Below, piece after piece: positions 52,301-56,210 of a stretch of DNA of 64,000 bases (position 1 is its first letter; every line of letters starts with the position of its first letter). The translations under genes and the position numbers were made by a program. Origin of the DNA: Elusimicrobiota bacterium. Its GTDB lineage: Bacteria; Elusimicrobiota; Elusimicrobia; UBA1565. The stretch covers positions 160,642 through 224,641 of the forward strand of contig JBAZVI010000008.1 in the NCBI GenBank assembly GCA_041660925.1, in the 5' to 3' direction. The notes beneath the pieces are model-generated. The model saw only the letters and a program-made list of their open reading frames with translations. It searched no databases and was not told the origin of the DNA.

Positions 52301-54709
52301 GTTCGAGGAGATCCAGACCTGGGCGCCGGCGCTCTGCCCCTGCCCGGAGATGCCGTAGCGCGCGCCGAACGGGAAGACGCTGCTCGAGACGCTCAGGATC
52401 CCGTCGTTGTTGAAGCCGAGATTGACTCCGGAGCCGCTCTCGATGCCGCCGCGCAGGGTGCAGGAGGAGACGGTGAACGCGACGTTCCCGGAGCCCAGGC
52501 CGATGCCGTCGCCGGAGCCGCTCGTCGCGGCGAAGGTGCTCCCCGCGGCGGTGAAATTCGGATGGTTCCAGATGTAGGCGCCGGTCGAGCCCTGGATGTA
52601 GCTGTCGGCCACGACCGTCCCCGAGGAGCCGACCAGGACGAGGCCTCCCAGCGTCCCCCACGCCGCCGCCGCCAAGGTGCTGCGGGAGACGACGTTGCCG
52701 ACTCCGGGCGCGTTGATCCGCAGCGCGGGCCCGTTGGAGTTGTAGACGAAGCTGTCGCCGATCGTGTTGGAGGAGCCGGAGAGGATGAAGGCCCCCATGT
52801 TGTCGCTCGCGGCGGCCGAACTGAGCAGGATCGAGTTGGAATCCGAGGTCCCGTCCATCTGGACGGCCGTCCCGGAGATGTTCTCGAGACGGCAGCGGCT
52901 CAGCAGGTTGTCGCTCGAGGCGGAGACATAGACGGCCGCGCTCCCGACGGCGCTGTTGGCGACGGTGCTCCTGAGGATGGTGTTCCTGTCGCTGGTGGTG
53001 AAGAGGACCGCGGAGGCGCCGAGCGCTCTCAGGACGCTGTTCTGCACCGTGTTCGAGCTCACGCTGGTGAAGCTCATCGCGACGCCCGAGCCCGTGGGCT
53101 GCGGCCGCCAGACCTGGTCGAAGAGGTTGTTGTACGACCCGGCGCCGAGCGAGATGCCGTCGCCGGCGGCGGCGAAGTTGCGGATGAGCGTCCGCGTGAC
53201 CGTACAGGACGAGGCGCCCGCCAGGGCGAGCGCGGGGGCGGCGGCGGAAGCGGCGAACGTGCTGCCGAAGATCGTCGTCATGTGCGCCCCGGCCCCGAGG
53301 AAGAGCGCGGCGCTGTTCGGGCTGACGACCAGCGAGGAGGAGACCGTGTTCGTGCCGCTGTCGATCCGGAAAGCCGGATTGGCCGAGGGGGAGGTGATCG
53401 TGCTCCCCACGACCTGGTTGCTCACCGCGGAGTCGTAGAGCCGGGCCCCATAACCGTTCACGCTCTCCAGATACGACTCGCTGATCACGTTCCCGCTGCT
53501 GGCGATGGCTCCCCCCCACACCTTGAGCCCGCTGTAGCCCGCGAACGCGGCGAGGCTCGTCGCCGTGCTGCGCTGCACCGAGTTGAAGCTGCCGGTGATG
53601 CTGACGGCGTCGCCGTTCGAGTTGCCCGCGAAGCTCTCCGAGAGGGTGTTGTAGCCCCCGCCGAGATAGACGGCGGCGAACGTGTTGTCGTAGTTCGTGA
53701 CCGTACTGAAGCTGATGGTATTGGTGCTGCCGACGACGTAGATCCCCGAGCCCGAGGGATGCGTGAACGAGCTCCGGGTCACGAAGTTGTCGTCGCCGCT
53801 GAGATGGAGCGCATAGGTGACGTTCTGCGCGGTGACCGTCGTGTACGAGATCGTGTTGTAGGCGCTCCCGTTGATCGAGGCGCCGTTGCCGACGATGCTC
53901 TGCGTCACGGTATTGGTCGACGAAGCGATGATCTCGAGGGAAGGCCCCCCGCTCGTGATCGTACTCCGGTCGATGAGGTTGAAGCGGGAGCTGTTCTCGA
54001 TGCGGACGCCTTTCGCCGAGGCGCCGACGTTCAGGTTCCGAATCATCGTCCAGGCGAACGTCCCCGACGAGCTGCCGTTGAGCCAGAGCGGGAACTGACC
54101 GCCGGTGTTGCTGTTGTTCGTCGCCGTGCTGTGCGCCATCATGACCGTCGAACTCTCCGCCAGATAGAAGGCGTTCGCGCCCATCATATCGGAGCTCGAG
54201 TAGGCGATCGTCGTCCAGCCGGTGCTGGCGATCTTGACGCCGGAGTCGTAGATCAGCTGAGAGTGCACCGCGACGCTGCTCAGGGTCACGTACGCCGAGG
54301 AGATGTGGATGCCGAACGGGATCCCCGCGCCGTTGTCGGAGACGTCGATCTGACGGAGGGTCACGCTCGCGTTGCGGATGGTGAACGCGGCCCCGAGTCC
54401 GCCGCCTGGAGCGCGCACCGCGGTGCGCGCGGCGCCCCCCATCGCGGGGTCGGCGGCGATGATGATGCGGTTGCCGTCGGTGTTGATGCCCTCGATGAGG
54501 ACCTGCTCGGTGTACTGCCGCGTCGGGGTCACGTCGATGTAGATGCAGTAGTCGCCTCCGGCGAACGACGGGCCGATGCCGTTGACAGCGGCCTGGATGG
54601 TCCCGACGGTGACATAGACCGTGCTGACGCAGGTCGCGGCGTGGGCGGCCTCATAGCCGCGCGCGAGCGCGAGGACGAGCAGGAGGGCCGCGCCGAGGAG
54701 CCTCCTCAC
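31307..54709 (-). CDS. Giant 7,800-residue secreted multidomain surface protein
   Basis: One unbroken frame from GTG 54709 (GTGA overlap with porV) to TGA 31307; the in-frame extension upstream is a shadow of porV. Signal peptide 1-25 (RRLLGAALLLVLALARGYEA). Domains in order, approximate residues: parallel beta-helix (35-1060), LamG lectin fold (1190-1400), two more beta-helices (1500-2370, with a Gly-rich section 1747-1990; 2390-3160), second LamG (3294-3517), about 25 FN3-like domains (3595-6500) including a 7-domain super-repeat, a six-bladed kelch propeller inserted in one FN3 (5834-6134), a second BNR-like propeller (6500-6840), Ig/Big-type modules (6940-7390), another FN3, two carboxypeptidase-regulatory-like sandwiches (7520-7697) and a C-terminal FlgD-like sorting domain (7700-7800: FAFPNPARSATTVRFTSGL, GLYHADWDLRNGRGEDVASG). 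A fully extended rod could exceed 100 nm. Adhesin or filament role inferred. Confidence 0.9.
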   Translation of the reverse strand: MRRLLGAALLLVLALARGYEAAHAATCVSTVYVTVGTIQAAVNGIGPSFAGGDYCIYIDVTPTRQYTEQVLIEGINTDGNRIIIAADPAMGGAARTAVRAPGGGLGAAFTIRNASVTLRQIDVSDNGAGIPFGIHISSAYVTLSSVAVHSQLIYDSGVKIASTGWTTIAYSSSDMMGANAFYLAESSTVMMAHSTATNNSNTGGQFPLWLNGSSSGTFAWTMIRNLNVGASAKGVRIENSSRFNLIDRSTITSGGPSLEIIASSTNTVTQSIVGNGASINGSAYNTISYTTVTAQNVTYALHLSGDDNFVTRSSFTHPSGSGIYVVGSTNTISFSTVTNYDNTFAAVYLGGGYNTLSESFAGNSNGDAVSITGSFNSVQRSTATSLAAFAGYSGLKVWGGAIASSGNVISESYLESVNGYGARLYDSAVSNQVVGSTITSPSANPAFRIDSGTNTVSSSLVVSPNSAALFLGAGAHMTTIFGSTFAASAAAPALALAGASSCTVTRTLIRNFAAAGDGISLGAGSYNNLFDQVWRPQPTGSGVAMSFTSVSSNTVQNSVLRALGASAVLFTTSDRNTILRSTVANSAVGSAAVYVSASSDNLLSRCRLENISGTAVQMDGTSDSNSILLSSAAASDNMGAFILSGSSNTIGDSFVYNSNGPALRINAPGVGNVVSRSTLAAAAWGTLGGLVLVGSSGTVVADSYIQGSTGAYIWNHPNFTAAGSTFAATSGSGDGIGLGSGNVAFTVSSCTLRGGIESGSGVNLGFNNDGILSVSSSVFPFGARYGISGQGQSAGAQVWISSNAVELSSSTLGDTAGLRFAGLVTGATVHNNDVFLSRLTDTAFYIRGLEAVGSQYLLVRNNRISNPGRTNANPFYVAMDFQDSPNNDVLYNDIHSTGAASWCYGFRAGGLSSGIRVRGNIFSFNMTAAANYLYDVGVGASPGFASDYNHFFNPNGQSKFIFNGPVYNSLDLWRDGTAFDRHSYQGDPLWKDVGTGDFHLRSSFGRYDPALGWVNDAIDSPAVDRGAPTDSYTAEPYPNGLLPNAGSYGGTYEASYSVPETVVGPEDGTYVSTRTPALLVSGQPPYRYQYSIDAAFSGIFFDTVTDSERFSAPMSLASLTTYWWRISGMSGRSFVVDVDSPAMFAAQLGTDPVNGTWKSYSTDTYMPTTTVSLRVEIRDLEAGLRVTTGYPTGLVGLWHLDESSGPYAYDSSTNGFHAQLMPGLARVPGRFGNASSFWPMPFPGVPMYVPPRPQLDLHADFTLEAWAQSFYGLNDMAVLSNYVVGGSQGFRFGINPTGYPSGSLYYSDAGGLNVLTAAELGTPLNDGSWHHLAAVRKNTNVHVYVDGTYRGTFTGSNVLSAGSGLGIGSSPETFQKFYGSLDEVRVFSLARSSTEIQQDFLSSPYNALEGTAPYRVMYSTNGGETWVRASTAQVTLSGIDADRTMQYLTVSSMTLTSSSGPSSAANLVSFFAADYAGNVATRTYTVMVDTTSVPPPGCGETRNVRLDGFNAYTSISGALATLPAVLSTSACIVIRDEGPYIEHVDVRGFTNSQLIRFIGLTAAGKGRPVLQPNDTPTDYAGFEIANSSVSLENLHIILRAFPQQYAVLASSAYVHVSSVTIEDPESRVGTASLQLSSWSTLSYSSVSAQNAAALALRGSSGTAVYASTAQAYGAGYALYVYGAQNNDFDLLFASNSAGNGALFIVGSDLNRVRRSTFAASDGGSGLFVSNGSSNTFQESVFIGGHGTGVSGPGGSGLVFSGGGYSSLDRIQAAGGDGADGANTGSGGKGLYLMGSSSNTIERSVLRGGPGGSQPGGFGGGFGGSALRAETSSRGTRVLRSALVGGAGGDSGGTGGGYGADAGDIGDTSDGFEFIGSSATGGAGGNNTNAPGNGAGNAGHGVRLTMISTATVLGGVLTGGVGGPGTAGCGGNGGNGGAGGTGLYAMNGSSLTVLVSTMTGGTGGSGGCTPGVGGKGAQLGSNTASLVARSILVGAAGGTSGFNTGGSGGDGLYTLANTTLAFTANTVYSGTGGSGFPGPGAQARAVVLQGNNGTTDVGGNRIIGLPQAEGLYVGAGNTGVLQLTSNTVSGARFGIEVTTQIAGPFVFIASNTVLVNADNARDTIGILLDGLATGATVQNNAVVLRQGGDLGAFSAMGIMAKTAAKLVIDHNRVSNPGLLTGGSYAALWLSDADDVLAAYNDFHSTGTGLLQACLVGAEAGSTGLLLRNNVFSSSWTVTMSSATLFVDAASQSGFQSDYNDFFSSNSLTTFEWGGGATTDLAGWKGLTGMDAHSISAHPLWADPGAGVEDFHPRSQASNGRFNPATGVFDRTDALASPLIDAGDPVDGVLVDLGLGLEPASNGLRANLGSYGRTAQASKTYCPTWAVPAGCSAAQTKNVVQNGCGDAVGINAGLGLLPTSFSGGDACVVLRDAGKYSETMWLRDITNNDYFLRIFGDPSFTSSAPVVSPLPLSTAAFIVQNASVSISGLQILPTSAMPYGILASSSQLVLSSVSVLDAGGLVYTAGIRVSSWTSLSHSSIAVQDTHGVYVTGVGSTVSYSTVTNLSAGSYALYLHSAVSNVVVRSSLTNMGGGAVSLDNPATYNRIDETSMRGNLFGTDALRLVGASYNSFTGDFLYNPLGDGVTLSGFGNTLAQSTVTAGGGGNSRCVEIVNGSDYTFVTQSYISATGGGYALWLYNASHSTISFSTLTAAGGQPALSIDGPSPKARFNLITDDFIYNTGAPAVHFSTGAEDNLLTQSTLTIVGAGTAALWINGASSNTVSRSYISNTIGRGVVVQASSASIDASAIRGSTAVFVLASSGTVVTGSTLTALTNAGSALHMLGGGSGLYLGTNTFTGGAQGAGVFIGEGGGGLLSLFGNVVTSAAEMGVYVATPAAGASVFISSNVVYPRIVNGEKTCGLCLHGASGAVVWGNDVLLRASGTSGASGETEGIFAQAAANLLIAHNRVSNPGMMLADGTFAALFLSQSPGGVIEYNDFYSTGTLLSSAALLVVSETSPNVEVRHNIFYGELSEFAPPSGSTWTLVVSVDSMPGFRSNHNLFYSANGVNNAEWNGAHVALPGAWQAVSGQDLDSILADPLWADPGYDFHPKSLNGRYNPATTGFDFLDAQQSPSIDAGAPGADHSAETGANGGFVNLGSYGNTAEASRSYPGTAVAPADGAWVSTNTPVFLSYGAGLRRYRLSEDAGFVGVHEDSKTFGGFHVTTVTLPFATTVWWQASASPAFTVVVDTAAPLLSLPQVSTDAGSGVWSGVASGVYMSSTVVSLRVTAQDPDAGLFTSTGLPQGLRGQWHFDEDSGQDALDASTGTRTARLNSASRVDGRRGRALSFSGVDGSYASVPDSAFMPQGASPRTVSAWVRSNGALPGTRMAYFGYGGVGTGLAFNVESGVLGGGRLYFVGYNTADLAGNAVIADGSWHHVAAVYDGAELRLYVDGVLDVSAAKALNTSDVGTYPLTVGRQSYPDGTYWPLDGSVDELRVYGTALSTAEVLAQYQSDTLAAHARGKAYSVAYSTDAGATWRPVEASSVALSGSNTDRTPQTLLVSSVPFVTTTAPGVRTNLLAVSVADYAGNVSTAAYEVLVDTSVPSAPPVFAAAGVGTGTAAGVWSFLTNSTHPVLGYRLELSTVSDFSGTIQSSYTAANYAAFANLSANTTFHMRAIAWNLVGEGPYTVTIATATGARAPASAASTFSALGTTFLTAQWSADGNPGGTRYDAVLATSAVFWTLDAANVWVTTRPEGAPQADYTGLDANTTYFLYVQAIGHNGSSTPFTALGATVTLVNDPVVAVGDAFSGRSTASVVGYWGANGNSAGTRYRAVLSTAASYSEGAAWNVVTTTDCYGTPAAPFNGLFADTTWYLYVSALNRAGTPTPYLAAGTTVTFSTAPTGVVPPFSLVGASSMTASWSANGSGPGTRYDAVLSSSALFTVTDAGNVSVSTRPEGAPSAEFTPLSPNTTWYLHVRTFARDGSTTAYQSLGSTSTLAADPSAPAYGEAQATALTFVWNVNGNLLGKTSYYLQCSTAPDFTGQDFTPNQTDISTLPTGGAAATLSGLSSNTTYYARLRAFNHGGIPSADLLFPATATLAQLPASFAPDFPVLGSSSSTIHWGTNGNPIARTTYTVTLSTAPDFSAPSAPYQVRFDTVPAYWDQTASFSGLVPNTTYYFSVTALNHNGLRSPTLSGPSTSTLAADPVLGAQTFTGISTDTLGLLWSANGNPLAVTTYTVTLSTAADFSAGGLPYQLGFDTVPTAGPAASAGGLAANTTYHLRVRARDHGGVPTDEVFLGSVATLAYPPQPFAPTFLGVGLDSVTVTWSANGNPQAFTTYTVVMTSSPVFPNAFDNRVLSTAPLYAFPAATLGALQANTTYYLWGTALNRAGLASGYVALGSTTTLAADPATAVSTFSAVQKTSLSGHWSANGNGAGTLYEAVVSQSAAYSAVDPTNVPVSTRPEGAPSADFSPLSPNTTYYLHVRAVSHNAVPTAFVTLGATVTLVNDPVVAVGDAFSDRSTSSVVGYWGDGGNGAGTRYRAVLSTAASYSEGAAWNVVVTTDSYGAPAAPFDGLLADTTWYLYVSALNRAGTPTAYIAAGTTVTFSTAPTGMVPAFSLIGASSMTASWSANGNGPGTRYEAVLSTSAPFSATDPKNVFRSTAPQSPPSDIFAGLDPNTTYYLYVRTLARDGTPTAYQALGSTWTLAADPTAASWSAVESDALTASWSANGNLLGQTTYQLQASTAADFSSGSGAPYQLDLDTVPLAGPAASFSGLFVNTTYYLRLRAINHGGVASAILVFTSTATLARTPGLLPPTFKDLGSSSTTVRWSANGNPLAATTFTVVLSTAPDYSAGGAPYQLSLDTVPVWPGASFAGLVPNTTYFVSLTAVNFNGVRTASLAGGSTSTLAADPALGAQTFTGVSTDTLNLLWSANGNPLAVTTYTVTLSTAADFSAGGLPYQLGFDTVPTAGPAASAGDLAANTTYHLRVRARDHGGVPTDEVFLGSAATLAYPPQPFAPTFLAVALDSVTVTWSANGNPQAFTTYTVVMTSSPVFPNAFDNRVLSTAPLYAFPSASFSGLQANTTYYLWGTALNRAGVSSGYVPLGSTTTLAADPATAVSTFSAVQKTSLSGHWSANGNGAGTLYEAVVSQSAAYSAVDPTNVPVSTRPEGAPSAGFSPLSPNTTYYLHVRAFSHSGVPTGFVTLGDTVTLVNDPAAAVGDAFSDRSTSSVVGIWGDGGNVAGTRYRAVLSTAASYSEGAAWNVVVTTDSYGAPAAPFDGLLADTTWYLYVSALNRAGTPTAYIAAGTTVTFSTAPTGMVPAFSLIGASSMTASWSANGNGPGTRYDAVLSTSALFTASDGGNVLVSTRPQGAPSAVFTPLSPNTTYYLHARTFGRDGAATAYQALGSTSSQAAEPTGASYAGLATTGLSVLWSPNGNLLASTTYELQASTAPDFSATAAPELVTLSTAPAAGPAASFSGLLVNTTYYVRLRALNHGGVPSNNLVVTGTSTLADQPAGAGFPEVWKSSMTVEWTAGGDPVGTRFLLALSTENAWPNAFALTRTLSTAPVSVPAHATPGGLVPNTTYYLFMTAYNHNGVPSAFAALGSTLTYAELPLFPAGCSSCAAPGVSSMTVGWASGGNPAGTEYLVQVSSDSGFSAGFELPDSGWSVALTTGFVQLSTNSLYYVRAKARNASLHETPFTTLGSTWTLAAAPGTAVSTYSAVGISSVTLQWTSGGNPPGTEFIAQASTDATFGGIWSASGWGPAVSTDVAGLGGNTTFYFRVLARNGAGVLSAPLLVGSTVTRVSPPSGGAFEEVGAFSLRAGWDDSGNGGGEVFGAWSAGTPLPASRSGLALVHSGGRLYAAGGSDGTPRSTVWYAVLAPDGTVGAWTAASSLPAAREGLALAVSGGKLFAFGGTDGTVRANVYQAPILADGSLGAWSETTPLPAARYRHAAAAYGGRVFVSGGDNGIAAQSTVWYADARGDGSLGLWQSAAALPAARSGHGMAVSSAALFVAGGTGAGVEDTLWRGDLSAGAPAAWSVRTPLPAPRTRAAFAATSGRLYLLGGHDGASPRAEVYSAAVSTDGTVGAWRDAGPLSGARYMAAAALAGERVYAAGGDAGGGALSTVLVSSFTGTLYQLERAQDAGFTVDYGSTGYRPGVAREFTGLTPDRIYYLQVRALSADGTPTSVLPLGSTRTYSAPPALTTPAFTDVQLGSVTVAWAAGGNPGGVAYRVQRASSADFGGTLTSSAWAAAFSYAFDPLAPNAPNSFRVQSRDGLGREGAFRFIGSTWTLAAAPSGSTFTAVAADGFSFEWSGGANPVPTRYEVQVATLTAFANVVGTSVTYSTSAAFAGLASATTFYVRVRAFNGDLLPTAFDAAVSTLTRSDALTPAAATGLAVAPAGNADAVLVTWTAPGDDGTTGTLLAGSRFYVQWTTGSPSAVTWSTGNAQASVSTGPVVPGASSSAYLGGLPSASKAWVRVWTQDAAGNLSPASALATGFVSPFAFSGLDAPVGGAGGAVSLAADRFGILHEAHIGGAARELRYFARNGGLWAAVESPDPGVAAAAPSLAVHNDGRPALLYRDAGSGKLKRATKSGVWSAATVEDGNLVAGGIAVDAADREHISYYDAAAGDLKYGLWDGTAWSTSAVASAGDVGRASALALDRLMLPHILYYDASNGDLRHAWWTGAAWSDELVDGTGVDVGSTTALAVDGEGVLHAVYGDSTSGALRYSSRTASGWNPAALVDQGGPQARVGGLVLDGTGKPVAVYGDRDPAVLDLKLARWTGTSWSTMTVDGFGEQGAESALALDAAGAVTLVYADGASAQVRSALWSAGLSAPIGGARSMVQAPYAMSGTAVSSTTLQWSWTDGSNDELGFALYGAAAATGPYTVVAGTASIAASPGVGAVKTYLETGLSANATYYRYALAVAPGGFAPAGVAGAYPYAAVDHSSPTISVHLSGDGVWRRANNGTYDVDFADLGGSGLARFQAKASTTAAGAGTDLLGWTDVVVAIGSDTYAADWGLPAAVFTAMLEGTTNYVALRVEDGLGNATTLLDAFYVLKDTTTPVVSDNQSGDTALRSAGGTVYDVDAADSGGGLAHFQYSVSLAPAAGDAALVAWTDVTGSAGLKSFTADWPVDFAALASGTTNYVSVRAIDAAGSTTTVVDAFYVLKDTAGPSVRITAPASAYLSALTTVSGTASAPLSGVKGVEVSIQNNPPGGSYWNGAGFLAGGPVWFVASGTTSWSYAPGLTLVNGQSYQVVARASSTLDNYSTPYSTAAFVFDASTPTLVVQAPVSGSTVNSLPVISGTAADPAPTDSGISSVEVRLRRNTDNLWWNFATETWSALPVSSVPAGSTAWSLTPSDLLQASLAHGTSYYVSARASDNASPPNAGDFYLQGATFTFSDPAPPAAITDLSALEGTGPGELRLTWTAPGDDGSVRTILLGQYRIHYSTDAAAAFSTSAAQVAFSTSAVQPGSWQGRTIGSLSPGVTYYLRAFIADSAGQWSALSNGATAYAGMQSTTTLTGHVVKVSSEGITAVLVEAFDAAGTLQATTFTLADGSGTYALSGLGLGTYRVQATWTAGDVTSAVWQDGIGVGSVNVDFVLQINYTLATLTGSLQSVGAAAPAGFGTRAAAGAFADSRVELYARGRQALSVPVSPSGRWTISNLLPGRYGVRAYNGLEYTDVMDVEVGEGETKEVGFLFDPLPEGAVFAFPNPARSATTVRFTSGLSPLEAQVAIFDIAGNLVREIAGTEMASPSPGLYHADWDLRNGRGEDVASGVYLFMVKVRGGAGGQQAKVIKKLAVVR
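38196..43625 (-). repeat. FN3 super-repeat: 7-domain unit of ~2,118 bp, ~2.6 copies
   Basis: Inside the giant gene the FN3 domains recur in the fixed order A-B-C-D-E-F-G. Markers of domain C (GASSMTASWSANG) lie at 38745, 40863 and 42987, i.e. 2,118 and 2,124 bp apart; a domain F marker at 39969 recurs at 42087, again 2,118 bp. About 280 bp at 38.70-38.98 kb and 40.82-41.10 kb differ at only about two visible positions, so the duplication is recent or maintained by gene conversion. Confidence 0.85.
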
Positions 54710-55887
54710 GGGGCCACCCCCGAAGGCGTGGGAGACGCGGGAGGAAGGGGCAGCGTCCGCCCCCACGCACCCCCCGTATCCTCTTGCCGGAGGGCGGGGG
54801 CGGGCGTGAAGGCGGGGAGAGAGGGCGACGCAGGGACGTCCGTCTTCGCGCCCAGCCCGTTGCCCCCTGCGGGATCGGAAGAACGGCGCCCTCCGGGGAC
54901 GGCGGCCCCTTGGCCGCCGAACTTCACGCTCAGTGAGAAGCGGTGGGCGCTGCCCAGCTCGCCGTAGGGCAGGATGGCGTAGTCCATGTTCCAGAGCTTC
55001 GAGCGGAAGCCCGCGCCCATGAACATGCCGTAGAACTCGGCCATGCCCGAAGCGCTGCTCCCCAGGGCCCGGCCGAGGACGGCGCTCCGCTGGGCTCCGG
55101 AGGCGCTGCGGTAGCCGGCGCGAAGGGCGAAGGGCCCGAAGCCGAGGTATTCGAGGCCGACGCGGACGGCGGGGTCGTTGTCGCGCGGCAGGTCGAGCTG
55201 GAAGCACAGGGCGTGCGGGAAGCTCTTCGTCATGCCGAAGGCCGCACCGAGGCGCCAGGTCAGCGGCAGGGGGTCGCTGCGCTCGATGAAGCGCACGCTC
55301 GTGCCCAGGTTGGACATCCCGACGCCGAAGGTCACCGGCCAGTTCTCGAGGCGGTGCAGCGCGCCGAGGTCCGCCGCGTAGGCCGAGGCCGAGTGCTCGC
55401 CGATGGTCTCGCGGATGACCTTCACGGTGGCGCCGACGCCGGTGGGCCCGAAGCGGTGGCCGAAGCTGAAGCCCACGGCCAGGTCGGAGGCCCCGAAGCT
55501 GCCCTCCGGCGCGGCGGTCTCGGTCGTGCGCCGCTCGATGCCGTCGAGGGTGAGGTGGGTGACGCTCACGCCGTAGGGCCGGCGCAGGAAGCCGGCCTGC
55601 GACATCCGGATGTCCTGGATGTGCAGGGCGTGGGAGAAGAGCATCTCGTAGGGCTTGGACCCCGCCGCCCCGGAACCCGCGGAGGGGAAGGCCAGGCCGG
55701 CGGGGTTGTAGTGCACCGCGGAGACGTCGTCGGCAAGGGCCACGAAGGCCTCGCCCATGGCCATCGGTCGCGCTCCGAAACCGAGGGTCAGGAAGGTCGC
55801 GGCCGAGGTCCCCGGTCCGGCCGCGCGGGCGGCCGGGACGAGGACGAGCAGGAGCAGGAGGGTCCGGAGGAACTGCGGATACGGCAT
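54706..55887 (-). CDS. PorV/PorQ-family outer-membrane protein
   Basis: A 393-residue protein from ATG 55887 (MPYPQFLRTLLLLLVLVPAARAA signal peptide); in-frame codons further upstream overlap the promoter. The hallmark start of PorV/PorQ proteins is present: SAATFLTLGFGARPMAMGEA-FVALADDVSAVHYNPAGLA, followed by barrel strands (YGVSVTHLTLDGIE, FSFGHRFGPTGVGATVKV) and a Pro-rich tail. PorV is the outer-membrane shuttle that receives T9SS cargo in Bacteroidetes; members of the family also occur outside it. Being directly upstream of, and translationally coupled to, a giant protein with a FlgD-like C-terminal domain suggests a similar cargo relation (inference); no other T9SS component is visible here. 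Confidence 0.9.
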   Translation of the reverse strand: MPYPQFLRTLLLLLVLVPAARAAGPGTSAATFLTLGFGARPMAMGEAFVALADDVSAVHYNPAGLAFPSAGSGAAGSKPYEMLFSHALHIQDIRMSQAGFLRRPYGVSVTHLTLDGIERRTTETAAPEGSFGASDLAVGFSFGHRFGPTGVGATVKVIRETIGEHSASAYAADLGALHRLENWPVTFGVGMSNLGTSVRFIERSDPLPLTWRLGAAFGMTKSFPHALCFQLDLPRDNDPAVRVGLEYLGFGPFALRAGYRSASGAQRSAVLGRALGSSASGMAEFYGMFMGAGFRSKLWNMDYAILPYGELGSAHRFSLSVKFGGQGAAVPGGRRSSDPAGGNGLGAKTDVPASPSLPAFTPAPALRQEDTGGAWGRTLPLPPASPTPSGVAP

Positions 55888-55915
55888 GGGGGAGGCCGCA
55901 CTCGGCGCTCCAGGT

Positions 55916-55944
55916 AGGATAGCGTCCCACCGGAGACCGGTCAA
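55916..55944 (-). promoter_or_regulatory. Sigma-70 promoter of the porV operon
   Basis: On the minus strand TTGACC (55939-55944), a 17-bp spacer and TATCCT (55916-55921) lie ~30 bases before the porV ATG. With no internal terminator evident, this would drive a ~29 kb transcript down to the barrel gene. Confidence 0.75.
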
Positions 55945-56118
55945 TGCGACTTTAGGCGTCTCTACGCGCGCGCGCATGCGTTCTGGAGGGGCGGGGGAAG
56001 GCCTTCCCCCGCGCACTATTGGGAAGTATGGAAGGTCGAGGTTAAATCATCACGAAGAAAGGACGAATTTCGTGTTACAAAAACATAAAACGCATAAAAC
56101 GGAGCGGCCTGGGAGGAC
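55945..56118. other. Spacer with AT-rich patch, no gene
   Basis: Between the porV promoter and the terminator of the CsgG operon. Positions ~56041-56100 are clearly AT-richer than the surroundings (TTAAATCATCACG, ACATAAAACGCATAAAACG) with a small dyad ACGAA-T-TTCGT near 56062. No ORF of protein-like composition and no RNA gene recognised. It may hold regulatory sites for the porV operon. Confidence 0.4.
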
Positions 56119-56155
56119 AAAAAACACCCCCTCTCCCGCATGGCGGGAGAGGGGG
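56119..56155 (-). terminator. Rho-independent terminator of the csgG operon
   Basis: On the minus strand a 13-bp perfect stem (CCCCCTCTCCCGC with GCGGGAGAGGGGG) and 3-base loop is followed after TG by TTTTTT (complement of 56119-56124). This is the clearest intrinsic terminator in the window, ~55 bases after the CsgG stop. The stem is also a member of the dispersed pyrimidine-rich hairpin family. Confidence 0.85.
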
Positions 56156-56210
56156 TTTGGGGGTGAGGGGCGAGTGGACTACAGGGTCGCGCCCGTACGA
56201 GGCGCGCTCG

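Noticed and set aside
54710..55930. 407-codon in-frame N-terminal extension of the giant gene.
   Set aside because: It lies entirely over porV, is Arg/Pro/Gly-rich, and the GTG at 54709 gives a proper signal peptide and GTGA coupling.
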